A program made the position numbers and the translations under genes. A DNA stretch of 64,000 nt from Megascapheus bottae (lineage: Eukaryota > Chordata > Mammalia > Rodentia > Geomyidae), in contig JANJXV010000101.1 in assembly GCA_024803745.1 (NCBI GenBank), positions 2,915,001 through 2,979,000 of the forward strand, given 5' to 3'. The notes beneath the pieces are model-generated. The model saw only the letters and a list, made by a program, of their open reading frames with translations, was not told the origin of the DNA and ran no database searches. Positions 47,557 through 58,028 of this stretch are shown piece after piece (the first letter of the stretch is position 1; each line of letters opens with the position of its first letter).

Positions 47557-48753
47557 TTAGGTGGTATGCTGTTTAGGTGCCATTTCTTTCCCTATATTGC
47601 ATTTATTTTGGTTTTCTATGTATAGAACATCTTGCAGAATTCTCTGTAGTGTTGGTTTTGTTGCGACATATTGTTGTAGCTTTTCCCTGGAATGGAATGT
47701 TTTTATTGTTCTCTCAGTTATGAATGAGAGCTTAGCTGGGTACAGGATTCTTGGTTGGTAGTTATTTGACTTAAGGACATGACATATATGCTTCCAGTCA
47801 CTTCTTGCTTGCATGGTCTCTGCTGAGTAATCTGGGGTGATTCTGATTGGTTTTCCTTTATAGGTTACTGAACCCTTTTCCCTGGCTGCCTTTAGGATCC
47901 TTGTTTTGGTTTCTACTGATCCAGTTTGGATTACGATGTGGCGGTGAGATGTTCTTTTCTGGTCAGGTCTGTTTGGGGTTCTAAAAGCTTCTTGTATCTG
48001 GATGGGTCTGCCCTTCTGGATATTTGGGAAATTCTCTGAGATGATTCCTTGAAGTATATTTCCAATACCATTGACCTCTTTCTCCACACCCTCCTCAATA
48101 CCAATTAGCCTTAAATTAGGCTTCCTAATTGTATCTTGGACCTCCTGAAGCGCTCTCTCATTTTTCCTAGATTTGGATTGACTCATTTTCTGTTCTTTCT
48201 CTATAATAACTAAATTATCTTCAGCCCCGGAAATTCTCTCCTCTGCATTGTCTAACCTGCTATCAAAGCTATCTACTTTATTTTTCATCTCCCTTGCTAC
48301 TAATTGCTCATTGTTGATGCCTTGCATGTCTTCTTTTAGATCATGTATGGATTTCTTTAGCTCCTTGATTTCCATTTGAGTGGTTAGCTCAGTAGCTTTA
48401 TTTTCTTTGAACATTTGCTGGAGTTCGGTCACCTTTTTATTTGTGGATTCTATGAATTCATCCATCTTTCTTTGAACAGCCTTTATTATGGCCTCCTTTA
48501 TGGCTTCTTCTTTTTTACTTATCACCTTGTTTATGGTTTCCTCTTGTTCAGCTATGGCTTCCTCCCTTATCTCTTTCTTTTTATTTTCACATTTTTCATT
48601 AATGATGTTTATCAATTGCATTTGTACAGCAATTGGAAGACTCTCCTCTAGGTTTGCCAGTGACTGTTCCATTGGCTGTTTACATTGGGTGGGGGAGGTG
48701 GGAGGTGTTGTTTCTTGATTTGACATTTTTCTTGAGTTTCTTGTTCTGCCCAT
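47557..48753 (-). CDS. L1 ORF1p, RNA-binding chaperone (intact, 398 aa)
   Basis: The only full-length L1 protein frame in the window: 398 codons from ATG 48753 (MGRTRNSRKMSNQETT) to the stop at 47557. Layout: a polar N-terminus with Pro/Thr (residues ~12-25), a long Lys/Glu-rich coiled coil (~30-220) with heptad-like Leu/Ile, an RRM-like domain (LRLIGIEEGVEKEVNGIGN, ~230-290), and the C-terminal domain with AAREKGSVTYKGKPIRITPD and RILYPAKLSF. It is longer than human ORF1p (338 aa), mainly through the coiled coil. ORF1p binds L1 RNA as a trimer and is needed for retrotransposition. An intact frame beside a broken ORF2 implies that protein could be made if the 5'UTR still drives transcription. 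It could not mobilise L1-C by itself. Confidence 0.93.
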   Translation of the reverse strand: MGRTRNSRKMSNQETTPPTSPTQCKQPMEQSLANLEESLPIAVQMQLINIINEKCENKKKEIREEAIAEQEETINKVISKKEEAIKEAIIKAVQRKMDEFIESTNKKVTELQQMFKENKATELTTQMEIKELKKSIHDLKEDMQGINNEQLVAREMKNKVDSFDSRLDNAEERISGAEDNLVIIEKEQKMSQSKSRKNERALQEVQDTIRKPNLRLIGIEEGVEKEVNGIGNILQGIISENFPNIQKGRPIQIQEAFRTPNRPDQKRTSHRHIVIQTGSVETKTRILKAAREKGSVTYKGKPIRITPDYSAETMQARSDWKHICHVLKSNNYQPRILYPAKLSFITERTIKTFHSREKLQQYVATKPTLQRILQDVLYIENQNKCNIGKEMAPKQHTT

Positions 48754-50516
48754 TTGAAAATGGGAGCAAGATTAATACTAAACACGATTATAGTTTTTCA
48801 GATATGTCCAACCTAGACCTCTGTAGCTGGCAGACTCTAGATGTTCACAAGTTTTGATTGGTGTTATCACTCTTTCTTTTTGTGCAGTTACGGACTAGTC
48901 TAATTATTCACTGATAAGCGATTTATATCCAAAACAATAAGCCTCTCAATCCAATCTCTATTGTCTTTAAGTCCCTCTGAGCCTAGAGAATGATTAAACA
49001 CCTAGATATACAATGTTGCTCAACAGCCATCAAGTGTAGATCCATGCAGTATAAGGATTGAAAGAGGAGCAGAGGTCCAGAGATAGAGAAATAGAATGAG
49101 AGAGGTCAGGGGGTAAGTAGGTAGAATATTTGAGTACAATGTTTGGAAAGTATTAGAATAAAACTTATGTGTTGCTGCACGACTAGTTCTTAGCCCAACC
49201 AGTGGCCTCACAATGGACCATGGGATGGATCTGCGAGCTTCCGTCTGAGCGTGGTTGGCGGACGTTTTCCTGTGCTGCTTCCAGGGGCAGCCCCAAGCCA
49301 AGGGTGTGGGGATTGAGAGTTTCAGGAGCTCTCAGCAGGACCAGCAGGAGGCCCCTCTGGTCCCAGGGGCAGGGCCCAGCTGGGGACATGGGCTCCAAGG
49401 GCAGAGCTGAGCCTTTTTGGTTCTCAGAAGGGGAGCTTGGCTGCTGGTCGGCCCTTTAAATCCCTGCTGTGTTTCCACTGCTTTGTCAGAGTCTGTGACT
49501 GTGGGGGGGGGTCCCTCGGTGGTGTCTTGCTCAGGATTCCCAGCTGGAGGATGCCCCACTCGAGAATTGAGCGGGGCAGATGCTGGCTCCTATTTACGTG
49601 CACCCCCTACCCACTGTTGTAAGGCAGGGTCCCAAAGCGCTCCACTCTCCAGATCCAGTGGCCTGGGTGAGGAGCCTAATGGGCGGGTGGGAGCTGGGAC
49701 AGCTCCGCCTCCCCTGGTGGGGTGCTGAGTCTTAGGGTCCGCCCGCTCGTCTGTCTCCAGTCAGAGGGCTGGGGGTTGAGCCCGTTGGGCGGGTGGGAGT
49801 TGGGACAGCCTGAGGGAGGGGGCTGTTGAGGGGAGGGACAGGATTCTAAATTCCTTGCCCCCCTGCTCCCGCCAGTCTTTCTCGGGGGGGTGTTGGGGTC
49901 TGAGTTAAGTTCTATTGCTTGGCACCCGCTCCGCTTTCCCGATGTGTTTTGGGATGCGCTGTATTACTCATGCCTCTGCGTCCCTCTGCGGGAGCTCCTG
50001 GGTGGTGGGGAGTGTTTCACTCCCCTCGGGTCTCCGCCGCCGCCTGTGTTCTGCGTCTGGGTTCAGCTGCTTGCTGTTCTGGTTCCGCGTCTGGGTTCTG
50101 CTGCTTCTGCCGTTCGCTGGCCCGCTTCTGTGCTGGTTTCTGCAGCCGTTGGGCTCCCAGCCTGGTGCCCTCCACTGCTCCCGCTTTTCGTGGGTTAGAG
50201 CTGGTGCCCGCCCCTGCTTTCCCCGCGTGGAGCGGTGCCTGCTCAAGCTGCTGTTTGCGCCTTGGTCGGGCGTGGCTTTCCACGGCTTTGGGCGAGAGGT
50301 GCGGGAGGGATCCTCGCGTTCCGAATTCTTTGAGAAAGTTGGATGTGAGCTTTATCTGGATTTCTTTTCCGGTTTGAGTCCTTCTCCGTTGCTTTTTGAG
50401 TTTGTTGTTGTGGATTTCTTTAGATAGTTGGCTCGTGGGACTCCCTGGTTCTCTCTTTTTGTCAGAGAAAGCTAGGTAGCGTCCTTATTGTCTCGGCGCC
50501 ATCTTCCTTCCCTCCT
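48754..50516 (-). promoter_or_regulatory. L1-C 5'UTR, type 2 (GC-rich) promoter region
   Basis: The ORF1-proximal ~410 bases (48754 to ~49165) match the L1-A and L1-B 5'UTRs. Beyond ~49165 the sequence is a GC- and CpG-rich stretch unlike L1-A, and it ends at the element start ATGGCGCC near 50503. The segment 50046-50516 is shared with the fragment at 32940-33293. Open frames on the + strand here (for example 49890-50427) are best read as by-products of high GC. The promoter role is inferred from position. Confidence 0.75.
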
Positions 50517-50532
50517 ACTTAATTCTATTTTA
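50517..50532. repeat. Right target-site duplication of L1-C
   Basis: 16-base partner of 43652-43667 with one mismatch, next to the 5' end of L1-C. Confidence 0.88.
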
Positions 50533-50769
50533 ATTTCCTTTTTTAGGGTTTTAAAGTTTTCATCAAAAAGGTCATTTACATTCTTAGTTAAGCTAATTCC
50601 TAGGTACTTTATTTTCTTTGAGGCTATTGTGAAAGGAGTTTCTTTCCTGATTGTTGCCTCATTCCTCTCATTGTTGGTGTAGAGGAAGGCAGTTGAGTTT
50701 TGAGGGTTACTTTTATAGCCTGCTACCCTTCCAAAGTTTTGAATCAGCTCAAGGAGCTTGAGAGTAGAG
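50517..50769 (-). mobile_element. L1-D, 5' part beyond the L1-C insertion
   Basis: Antisense ORF2 reverse-transcriptase-distal sequence (TTAGGGTTTTAAAGTTTTCA, CATTCTTAGTTAAGCTAATT, TTTGAATCAGCTCAAGGAGC). It completes the L1-D frame interrupted at 43667. L1 homology ends at about 50769 within GAGAGTAGAG, at a microhomology with the GC-rich module (AGAG). Confidence 0.88.
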
Positions 50770-51080
50770 ATTGAGAGTGGTTGGGCAGAGTGAGGATGTG
50801 AGGGGTGGGGGGGCGAGGATGCTGAACTGCTTGAGGGCGGTTCTGCCTGGGACCAGTCAACCCGTGAAAGGCTCCAGTGCGGCCGCCTACCTCTGAGAGA
50901 GTGGTGTTTGTTCTGGGGCCTACAGAGCTGGGTGGGGCACTCTCAGCCTGAGGCCATTGTTTGTTCACCAGTCCTGTCAGGTGCTGGCAGTGTTTCTTTG
51001 TGGGGAGGCACCTGAAGGAGGCTGTTCTACCCAGATGCCGTGTGTAAGAGGAAGGCTGGGGCTCTTGAAGTAAAGCGGTG
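50770..51080. repeat. Right copy of ~310-bp repeat flanking L1-D
   Basis: Begins ATTGAGAG exactly where L1-D homology ends and reaches AAAGCGGTG at 51080. The module then continues into sequence not present to the left of L1-D. Confidence 0.8.
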
Positions 51081-51318
51081 TCTCTTGACAGGTCTACACA
51101 AGGCATAGGAGGATTGTGGCTGGGAAGGTATGTGAAGTGGAGCCTGCCACACCTTGTGCGTCCCTTGTGCTCTACCTGAACGGGCTTCAGCCATGTAGGC
51201 CTAAGCCAGGCCTCCAGAGCCAGCTCCCAGTCAGCAGTGAGCTTTCAGGGTAGGCAGGCCCAGGGTCTGGTCAAGAGTGGAGAGGCATGGCAGGTGGCCC
51301 GCTGCCGCCTCCTCTTTT

Positions 51319-51349
51319 TTTTAAATATATTTTTTTTGTAATTAATAAT
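51319..51349 (-). mobile_element. Ultra-short L1 3' end with 12-bp TSD
   Basis: T-rich sequence plus TTTTTTGTAATTAATAA, the antisense of the last ~15 L1 bases, sits between two copies of GCCTCCTCTTTT (51307-51318 and 51350-51361). The related module at about 41346 lacks this insert, so the site before insertion is visible. Confidence 0.75.
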
Positions 51350-51472
51350 GCCTCCTCTTTTATTTTGTTTTAATTTTCTCATTCCAGGCCCGAGGATGGC
51401 GCTGCCATGGCAGGAAGTATTCAGTGCGGACTGGACTAGTGCTGCTACGCCTCCACCACCTGACTTCTGGCC

Positions 51473-51678
51473 TCTGTCCACCACATAATGCTCCCAAATC
51501 GCCACCTCAGTATCTGTCCATTCTGGTAACGCTCCCCTTTCCCCATTTCCTGTCTCTGTCCTCCCCTGTAAGGCTTCCCAACCCTCACTTCGGCTCTATG
51601 TCCACTCACGAAATATTTCCCTCCTCTCATCTGGCCTCTGTCCACCCAGTAAAGCTCCCCTTCTCCTGTCCCCTCCCA
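51473..51678. repeat. ~41-bp repeat, five copies
   Basis: TCTGTCC(A) recurs near 51473, 51513, 51555, 51596 and 51637, each followed by a variant of CACATAATGCTCCC or CAGTAAAGCTCCCC. It forms a transition between the GC-rich module and the 17-bp minisatellite. Confidence 0.75.
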
Positions 51679-54600
51679 TCTGCTGTCCCTCCACATCTCC
51701 CGTCCCACCTCATCTCCTGTCCCTCCTCATCTCCTGTCCCTCCTCATCTCCTATCCCCTCCTCATCTCCTGTCCCCACTTGTCTCTTCTCCCCTCCTCAC
51801 ATCTTGTCCCCTCCTGACACTTATCCCTCCCAATCTCCTGTCCCATCCCCATCTCCTGTACCTCCCTATCTCATTTCCCCACTCATTTCCTGTCCCCATT
51901 GTCTCCTGTCCCCTCCTAATCTCCTGCCTCCTCCTCACTTCCTGTCCCTCCCCTTCTCCTGTCCTTCCTCATCTCCTGTCCCTCCTCATATCATGTCCCT
52001 CCTCGTCTTCTGTCTCCTCATCTTCTGTAGTGTCACAGTCTCCTATCCCTCCCTGTCTCCAGTCCCTCTTCATTTCCTGTACCCACCCCATCTCCTTACC
52101 TCCTCATCTCCTGGACCCTCCTCATCTACTATCCATCATTATCTACTGTCCCTACTCATCTCCTGCCCCTCCCCATCTCCTGTCCCTACACATTTCCTGT
52201 TCCTCCTCATCTCCTGCCCCTCCTCTTCTCCTGTCCACTTTTTCTCCTGTCGCCTCATCATCTCCTGTCCTTCCTCATCCCCTGTCCCTCTCATCTCTTT
52301 TCCCTCCCCTCTCCTGACCCCTCCCGACCCCCTGTCCCTACCTCATCTCATGTCACTCCGCATCTCCTGTCCTTCCTGTCTCCTGTCCACTCCCCTTCTC
52401 CTGTCCCTCCTCATCTATTTTCCCACATCATCTCCTGTCCCTCCTCATCTCCTGTCTCTACTCATCTCCTGTCCCTCCCCATTTCCTGTCCCTCCTCATC
52501 TCCTGCCCCTCCTCATTTCCTGTCCCTCCTCATCTCCTGTCTCTACTCATCTCCTGTCCCTCCCCATGTCCTTTCTCTCTTCATCTCCTGTCCCTCCACA
52601 TCTCCTGTCTCTACTCATCTCCTGTCCCTACCCATGTCCTTTCTCTCTTCATCTCCTGTCCCTCCTCATTTCCTGTGCCTTCTAATCACCTGTCCCTCCT
52701 CATTTTGTCCCTACCAATCTCCTGTACCTCCTCTTCTCCTGTCTCCTCCCCATCTCCTGTCCCTCCTCCTCTCCTGTACCTCCTCATTACCTGTCACTCC
52801 TCATTTCCTCTCCCCTCCCCCTCTCCTGTCCCTCCTCATCTCCTGTCCCTCCTCATCTATTGTATACCCTCATCTCTCTCCTCCTCATCACCTGTTCCCT
52901 CACCATCCCAGTCCCTCCCCATCTCCTGTCCCTCCTCATCTTCTGTCCCCTCTGCATCTCCTATCGCTGTACATCTCCTCTCCCTCCCCATCTCCTGTTC
53001 CTCCTCATTCTCTGTCCCTCCTCACCTCCTCTTCCCTCCCCATTTCTTGTCCCTCCTAATCTCCTGTCCCTCCTAATCTCCTTTCCATCTTCATCTGCTC
53101 TTTCCTCCTCATCTCCTGTCTCCTTCCCATCTCCTGTCCTTCATCATCTCTTGTTCCTCCTCATCTCCAATCTCCTCCGCTTTTCCTGTCCCACCTCACT
53201 CTGTCCGCTCCCCATCAACTGTCTCTCCCCATCTCCTGCCCATCCTCATCTCCTGACCCTCCCCATCTCCTGTCCTCATCATCTCCTCTCCCTCCCCATC
53301 TCCTGTCCCTCATCATCTCCTGTTCATCATCATCCCCTGTCCCTCCTCATCTCCTGTCCCTCCTAATCTCCTGTCCCTCCTAATCTCCTGTCCCTCCTCA
53401 TCTCCTCTTTCCTCCTCATATCCTGTCCCTCACCATCTCAGTTCCATTCTCAACTAGTGTCCCTCCTCGTCTCTTGTCTCCTCCTCATCTCCTGTCACAT
53501 CCCACTCTTCTGTACCTCCCTGTCTAGTCTACCTCCTCATCTCCTGACCCTTCCCCATGTCCTGTCCTCCTCACTTCCTGTCCTTTCTCATTACCTGTCC
53601 CTCCTCATCTCCTCTCGCCTCCCCATCTCCTGTCCCTCCTCATCTCCTGTCCCCTCCCCATCTCCTGTCCGTCCTCATCCCCTTTCCCATCACCATCTCC
53701 TGTCTCTTTCTCATCAACTGTCCCCTCCCCTTTTCCTGTCCTTCCCCATCATCTGCCTTCCTCATCTCCTGTCCCCTCCCCATCTTCTGTCCCTCCTAAT
53801 CTCCTGTCCCTTCTCATCTCCTTTCCTTCATCATCTCTTGTTCCTCCTCATCTCCTGTCCCCTACGCTTCTCCTGTCTCTCCTCACCTTCTGACACCACC
53901 CCATCTCCTGTCTCTTCCCATCTCCTGTCCCTGCTCAACCCCTGTCCCTCCTTATCTCCTGTTCTTACCCATCTTCTGTCCCTCCCCATCTCTTGTCCCT
54001 CCTCATGTCCAGTCGTCTTCTTCTCCTGTCCCTCATCATCTCCTGTTCCTCATTATCTCCTGTCCCTCCCATCTCCTGTCCCCTCCCCATCTCCTGTCCT
54101 TGACCATCTCCTGGTCCTCCCCATCTCCTGTCCCTCCAGTATCCTGTGTCTCCCCATCTCCTGTCCTTCACCATCTCCTGTCCCACTCCATCTACTGTCT
54201 CACCATATCCTGTTCCTCATGACCTATGCTCCTCATCTACTGTCCATCATCATCTCCTGTTCCTCCATATCTCCTATCCCTCCCCATCCCCTGTCCCCTC
54301 CTTGTCTCCAGTCCTTCCCCATCTCCTGGCCCAACCATCTCCTGTCCCTCCTCATTGCCTGTCCCTCCTCATCCGATGTCCCTAATCTTGTCCTGTCCCT
54401 CCCCGTCTCCTGTCTCCTCCTCAATCCTGTCATGTCCCAGTCTCCTGTCCCACCCTGTCTATATCCCTCCTCATATCCTGTACCTACCCCATGTCTTGTC
54501 CCTCCTTATCTACTGTCTCTCCTCATCTCCTGTCCCCTCCCCGTCTACTGTCCCCTCCTGAACCCTGTCTCCTCCCCATCTCTTCACCCTCCTCATTACC

Positions 54601-57600
54601 TGTCATACTCATCTCCTCTCCCCTCCCCATCTCCTGTCCCTCTTCATCTCCTGTCTCCTCCCCATCTCCTGTCCCTATTCGACAACTGTCCCATCACCAT
54701 CTCCTGTCTCCTCCTCATCACCTGTCCCTCCTCATTTCCTGACCCATCCGTGGGTCCTGTTCCTCAACATCTCCTGTCCCTCCTCATCTCCAGTCTCCTC
54801 CCCATCTCCTTTCCCTCCTCATCTACTGTCCCTCTTCATCACTTGTCCCACATCATTAACTATCACTATTCATCTCCACTCCCCTCCCCATCACCTGTCC
54901 CTCCATATATTCTTTCCCTCCTCATTCCTGTCCCTAACACTTCTGTCCCTCCCTATCTCCTGTCCCTCCTCATCCCCTGTCACATCCTCATCTCCTGAAA
55001 CTCCTCCTCTCCTCTCCCTTCTCCTCTCCTGTCCCTCCTCAACACCAGTCCTTCCTCTCTCCTGTTCTTCCTAGTATCCTGTCCCTCTTTATCTCCTTTC
55101 CCTCCCCTTATCCTGATACTCCCCATCTCCTGTCCCTTCTCATCTCCTGTGCCGCCTCATCTCCTGTCCCTCCTCATCTCTGGTTTCCCCACATGACCAC
55201 TTACTCCTCATCACTTCTCCCCTCCCCATCTCCTTTCCCTCTTCATCACCTGTCCCTCCTCATCTCCAATGTCTAATCATCTCCTGTTCATCCTCATCCC
55301 CTGTCCCTCCCCATCTGCTCTCACCTCCACATCTCCTTTCCCTCCACCTCTCCTGTCCCTCCTCAACTCCTGTCCCTCCTCATCTCCTCTTCCCTCCTCA
55401 TCTGCTGTTCTCTCCTCAACTCCTGTCCCTCCTCAACTCCTGTGCCTCCTCATCTCTTGTCCCTCCTCATCTCCTGTTTCTCTTCATACCCTGTCCCTCC
55501 TCATGTCCTGTCCCTCCTCATCTCTTGTTCCTCCTCATCTTCTGTTTCTCCTCATACCCTGTCCCTCCCCATCTCCAGTCCCTCCATATCTCCTGTCCCT
55601 CCCCCTCTCCTGTCCCTCCTCATCTCCTGTCCCCTCCACAACTCCGGCCCCTCCTCATCTCTTCTCCCTCCTAATCTCCTGTTTCTCCTCTTACACTGTC
55701 CCTCCTCATCTCCTTTCCCTGCACATCTCCTGTCCTTCTCATCTCCCGTCCCTCCCGATCTCCTTTCTCTACTCATTTCCGGTCCCTCCTCATCTCCTGA
55801 CCTTTCTAATCACCCTCTGTAACCTCCCCATCTCCTCTCTCTCCCCATCTCCTATCTCTCCCCATCTACGGTCCCTCCCCATTTCCTGTCAATCATCATC
55901 CTGTCCCATCCCCATCCTCTGTACATCCTCATCTCCTGTACTTTCCCCATCCTATGTCCATCGTCATTTCCTGTCCCCTCCTCATCTTCTGTCCCATCCT
56001 CATATCCTGTCCCTCCCAATTTCCTGTCCCCACATCAAATCTTGTCCCTCCCAGTTTCCTGTCCCTCCTCATCTGCTGTCCCTTCCTCATCTCCTTTCCC
56101 CTCCTCATCCCTTGATCGTCCCCAGGTCCTGTCCCTCCTCATTTCCTTTCTCTCTCATATCCTTTCCCCTCCTCATTCCTGTCCCCTCCATTTCTATTGT
56201 CCGTTCCCATCTCCTGTCCACCTTCCTCTCCTGTCACTCCTTATTTCGTGTCCCTCCTCATCTCCTCTCCCTCCTCATCTCCTGCCCCTTCCTAATCTCC
56301 TGTCCCTCATTATCTCCTTTCCCTCCTCATCTCCAGTTTCTCCTCATATCCACTCCCTTCCTCATCTCCTGTCCCTCCATGTTGTCTGTCCCTCCTCATC
56401 TCCTATCCCTCCTCATCTCCTGTCCCTCCTCATCTCCTGTCCCTCCACATCTCCAGTCCCTCCCCATCTCCTTTCCCTCCTCATCTCTTGTCCCTCCTCA
56501 TCTCCTGTCCCTCCACATCTCCAGTCCCTCCCCATCTCCTTTCCCTCGTCATCTCCTTTCCCTCCTAATCTCCTGTCCCTCCACATCTCCAGTCCCTCCC
56601 CATCTCCTTTCCCTCCTCATCTCCTGTCTCCTCCCCTTCTCCTGTCCTTCCACATCTACTGTCCCTCCTCATCTCCTGTACTCCTCATTACCTGTCACTC
56701 CTCATTTCCTCTCCCCTCCATATCTCCTGGCTCTCCTCATCTCCTATCCCCAATCCATCTCCTGTCCATCCTCATATCCTATCCCTGCTCATCTCCTGTC
56801 CCCCCACATCTCCTGTCCCTCCTCATCTCCTGTACTCCTCATTATCTATCACTCCTCTTCTCCTGTCCCCTCCCTATATCCTGTCCCTCCTCATCTCCTA
56901 TCCCCTATACCTCTCCTATCCATCCTCATAACATGTACCCTCCACATCTCCTGCCTCCTCCGCATCACCTGTCTCCTCCGATTTTTTGTCCCTCACCATC
57001 TACTGTTTATCCTCATCTACTCTCCACTCCCCATCTTTTCTCCATCCTCATCTCCTCTCCCTCCTCATCTCTTGTCCCCTCCTCATCTCCTATCCCTCCC
57101 CATGTCCTATCCCTCCTCATCTCATTTCCACCTCATCTCCTGTGCCCTCCTTTTTCCTGTTACCTCCTTTTTTCTTGTCCCTTCCCATTTCCTCTCCCTC
57201 CTCCTCGCCTGCCCTCCTCATCTACTGTCCCCCTCATTTCCTCTTCCTACATCATTCCTGTGTACTCCCTTTCTCTTGTCCCTCTCCATCTCCTATCCTT
57301 CCCCCTCTACTGTTCCTCCTGAGCTCCTGTCCATGCTCATTTCCTCTATCCTCCTCAACTCCTGTCCCTTCCTCATCTCCTGTCCCTCCTCATCTCCTGT
57401 TTCTCCTCATCTGTTTCACCTCACATCCTGTCCATCCTCATCTCCAGTCCCTCCTCATTTCTTGTCCCCCCATCTCCTTTCCCTCCTCATCTTCTGTCCA
57501 TCTGCATCTCTGTCTCTCCACATCTCCTGTCCCTCGCCTGCTCCGGTCCCTCCGCATCTCCTGTGTGCTCACCATCTCCTGTCTCTCCTCATCTGCTGTC

Positions 57601-57761
57601 CCTCCTCATCTCCTCTACTCCTCATTACCATGCACTCCTCATCTCCTCTCCCCGGCTCATCACCTGTCCCTCCTCATCTCCTGTCCCCTCTCCATCTCCT
57701 GTCCCTCCTCATATACTGTCTCCACTCATCTCCTATCTCCTCACCATCACCTGTCCCCTCT

Positions 57762-58028
57762 TCATCTACTATCCCTCCCCATCTCCTGTCTATCCTCATC
57801 TCCTCTCCCCACCCCGTCTATTGTCCATTATCATCTCCTCTCCGCTCATCATCTCCTGACCCCTCCTCATCTCCTGTCCCTCCCTATGTCATCTCCCTCC
57901 CCAACTCCTTGCCCTCCACATGTCCTGTCCCTCCTCATCTCCTGTCCCTCCGCATCTCCTGTTCGTCCTCATCCCCTGTCCATCCCCATCTCCTGTCCCC
58001 TCCTCATCTCCTATCCCACCTCATGTAC
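57762..58028. repeat. Segment matching the tract at 5510-5790
   Basis: It shares with the telomere-side tract an ordered series of rare unit variants: GTCTATTGTCCAT, CTGACCCCTCCTCATC, CCTCCCTATGTC, CCCTCCACATGTCCTGTC, GTTCGTCCTCATCCCCTG and TCCTATCCCACCTCATGTC-like. The offset is constant at ~52.25 kb over most of the stretch. Confidence 0.85.

Larger units (their letters stand above)
43668..50516 (-). mobile_element. L1-C: full-span LINE-1, minus, nested in L1-D
   Basis: A 6.85-kb element flanked by a 16-bp TSD. Read on the minus strand: 5'UTR 50516-48754, intact ORF1 48753-47557, a 48-base spacer, ORF2 47508-44081 (disrupted), 3'UTR and a TAAAA-patterned tail. It starts AGGAGGGAAGGAAGATGGCGCC, close in style to the start of many mammalian L1s. 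A ~450-base ORF2 segment is missing near 46410-46450. It is the best-preserved L1 in the window for ORF1 and the endonuclease. Confidence 0.92.
50770..51472. repeat. GC-rich tandem module, right block
   Basis: Third copy of the module seen at 40877 and 41542. It has GCTGAACTGCTT at 50821, CAGTGCGGCCGCCTACC, AGGCCTAAGCCAGGCCTCCA and CAGCTCCCAGTCAGCAGTGA, and ends in GGATGGCGCTGCC before the repeats at 51473. Confidence 0.8.

Noticed and set aside
49890..50427. GC-rich overlapping frames that could suggest a CpG-island gene
   Set aside because: The region lies inside L1-C between its 5' end (with TSD) and ORF1, and part of it is repeated at 32940-33293. High GC explains the open frames.
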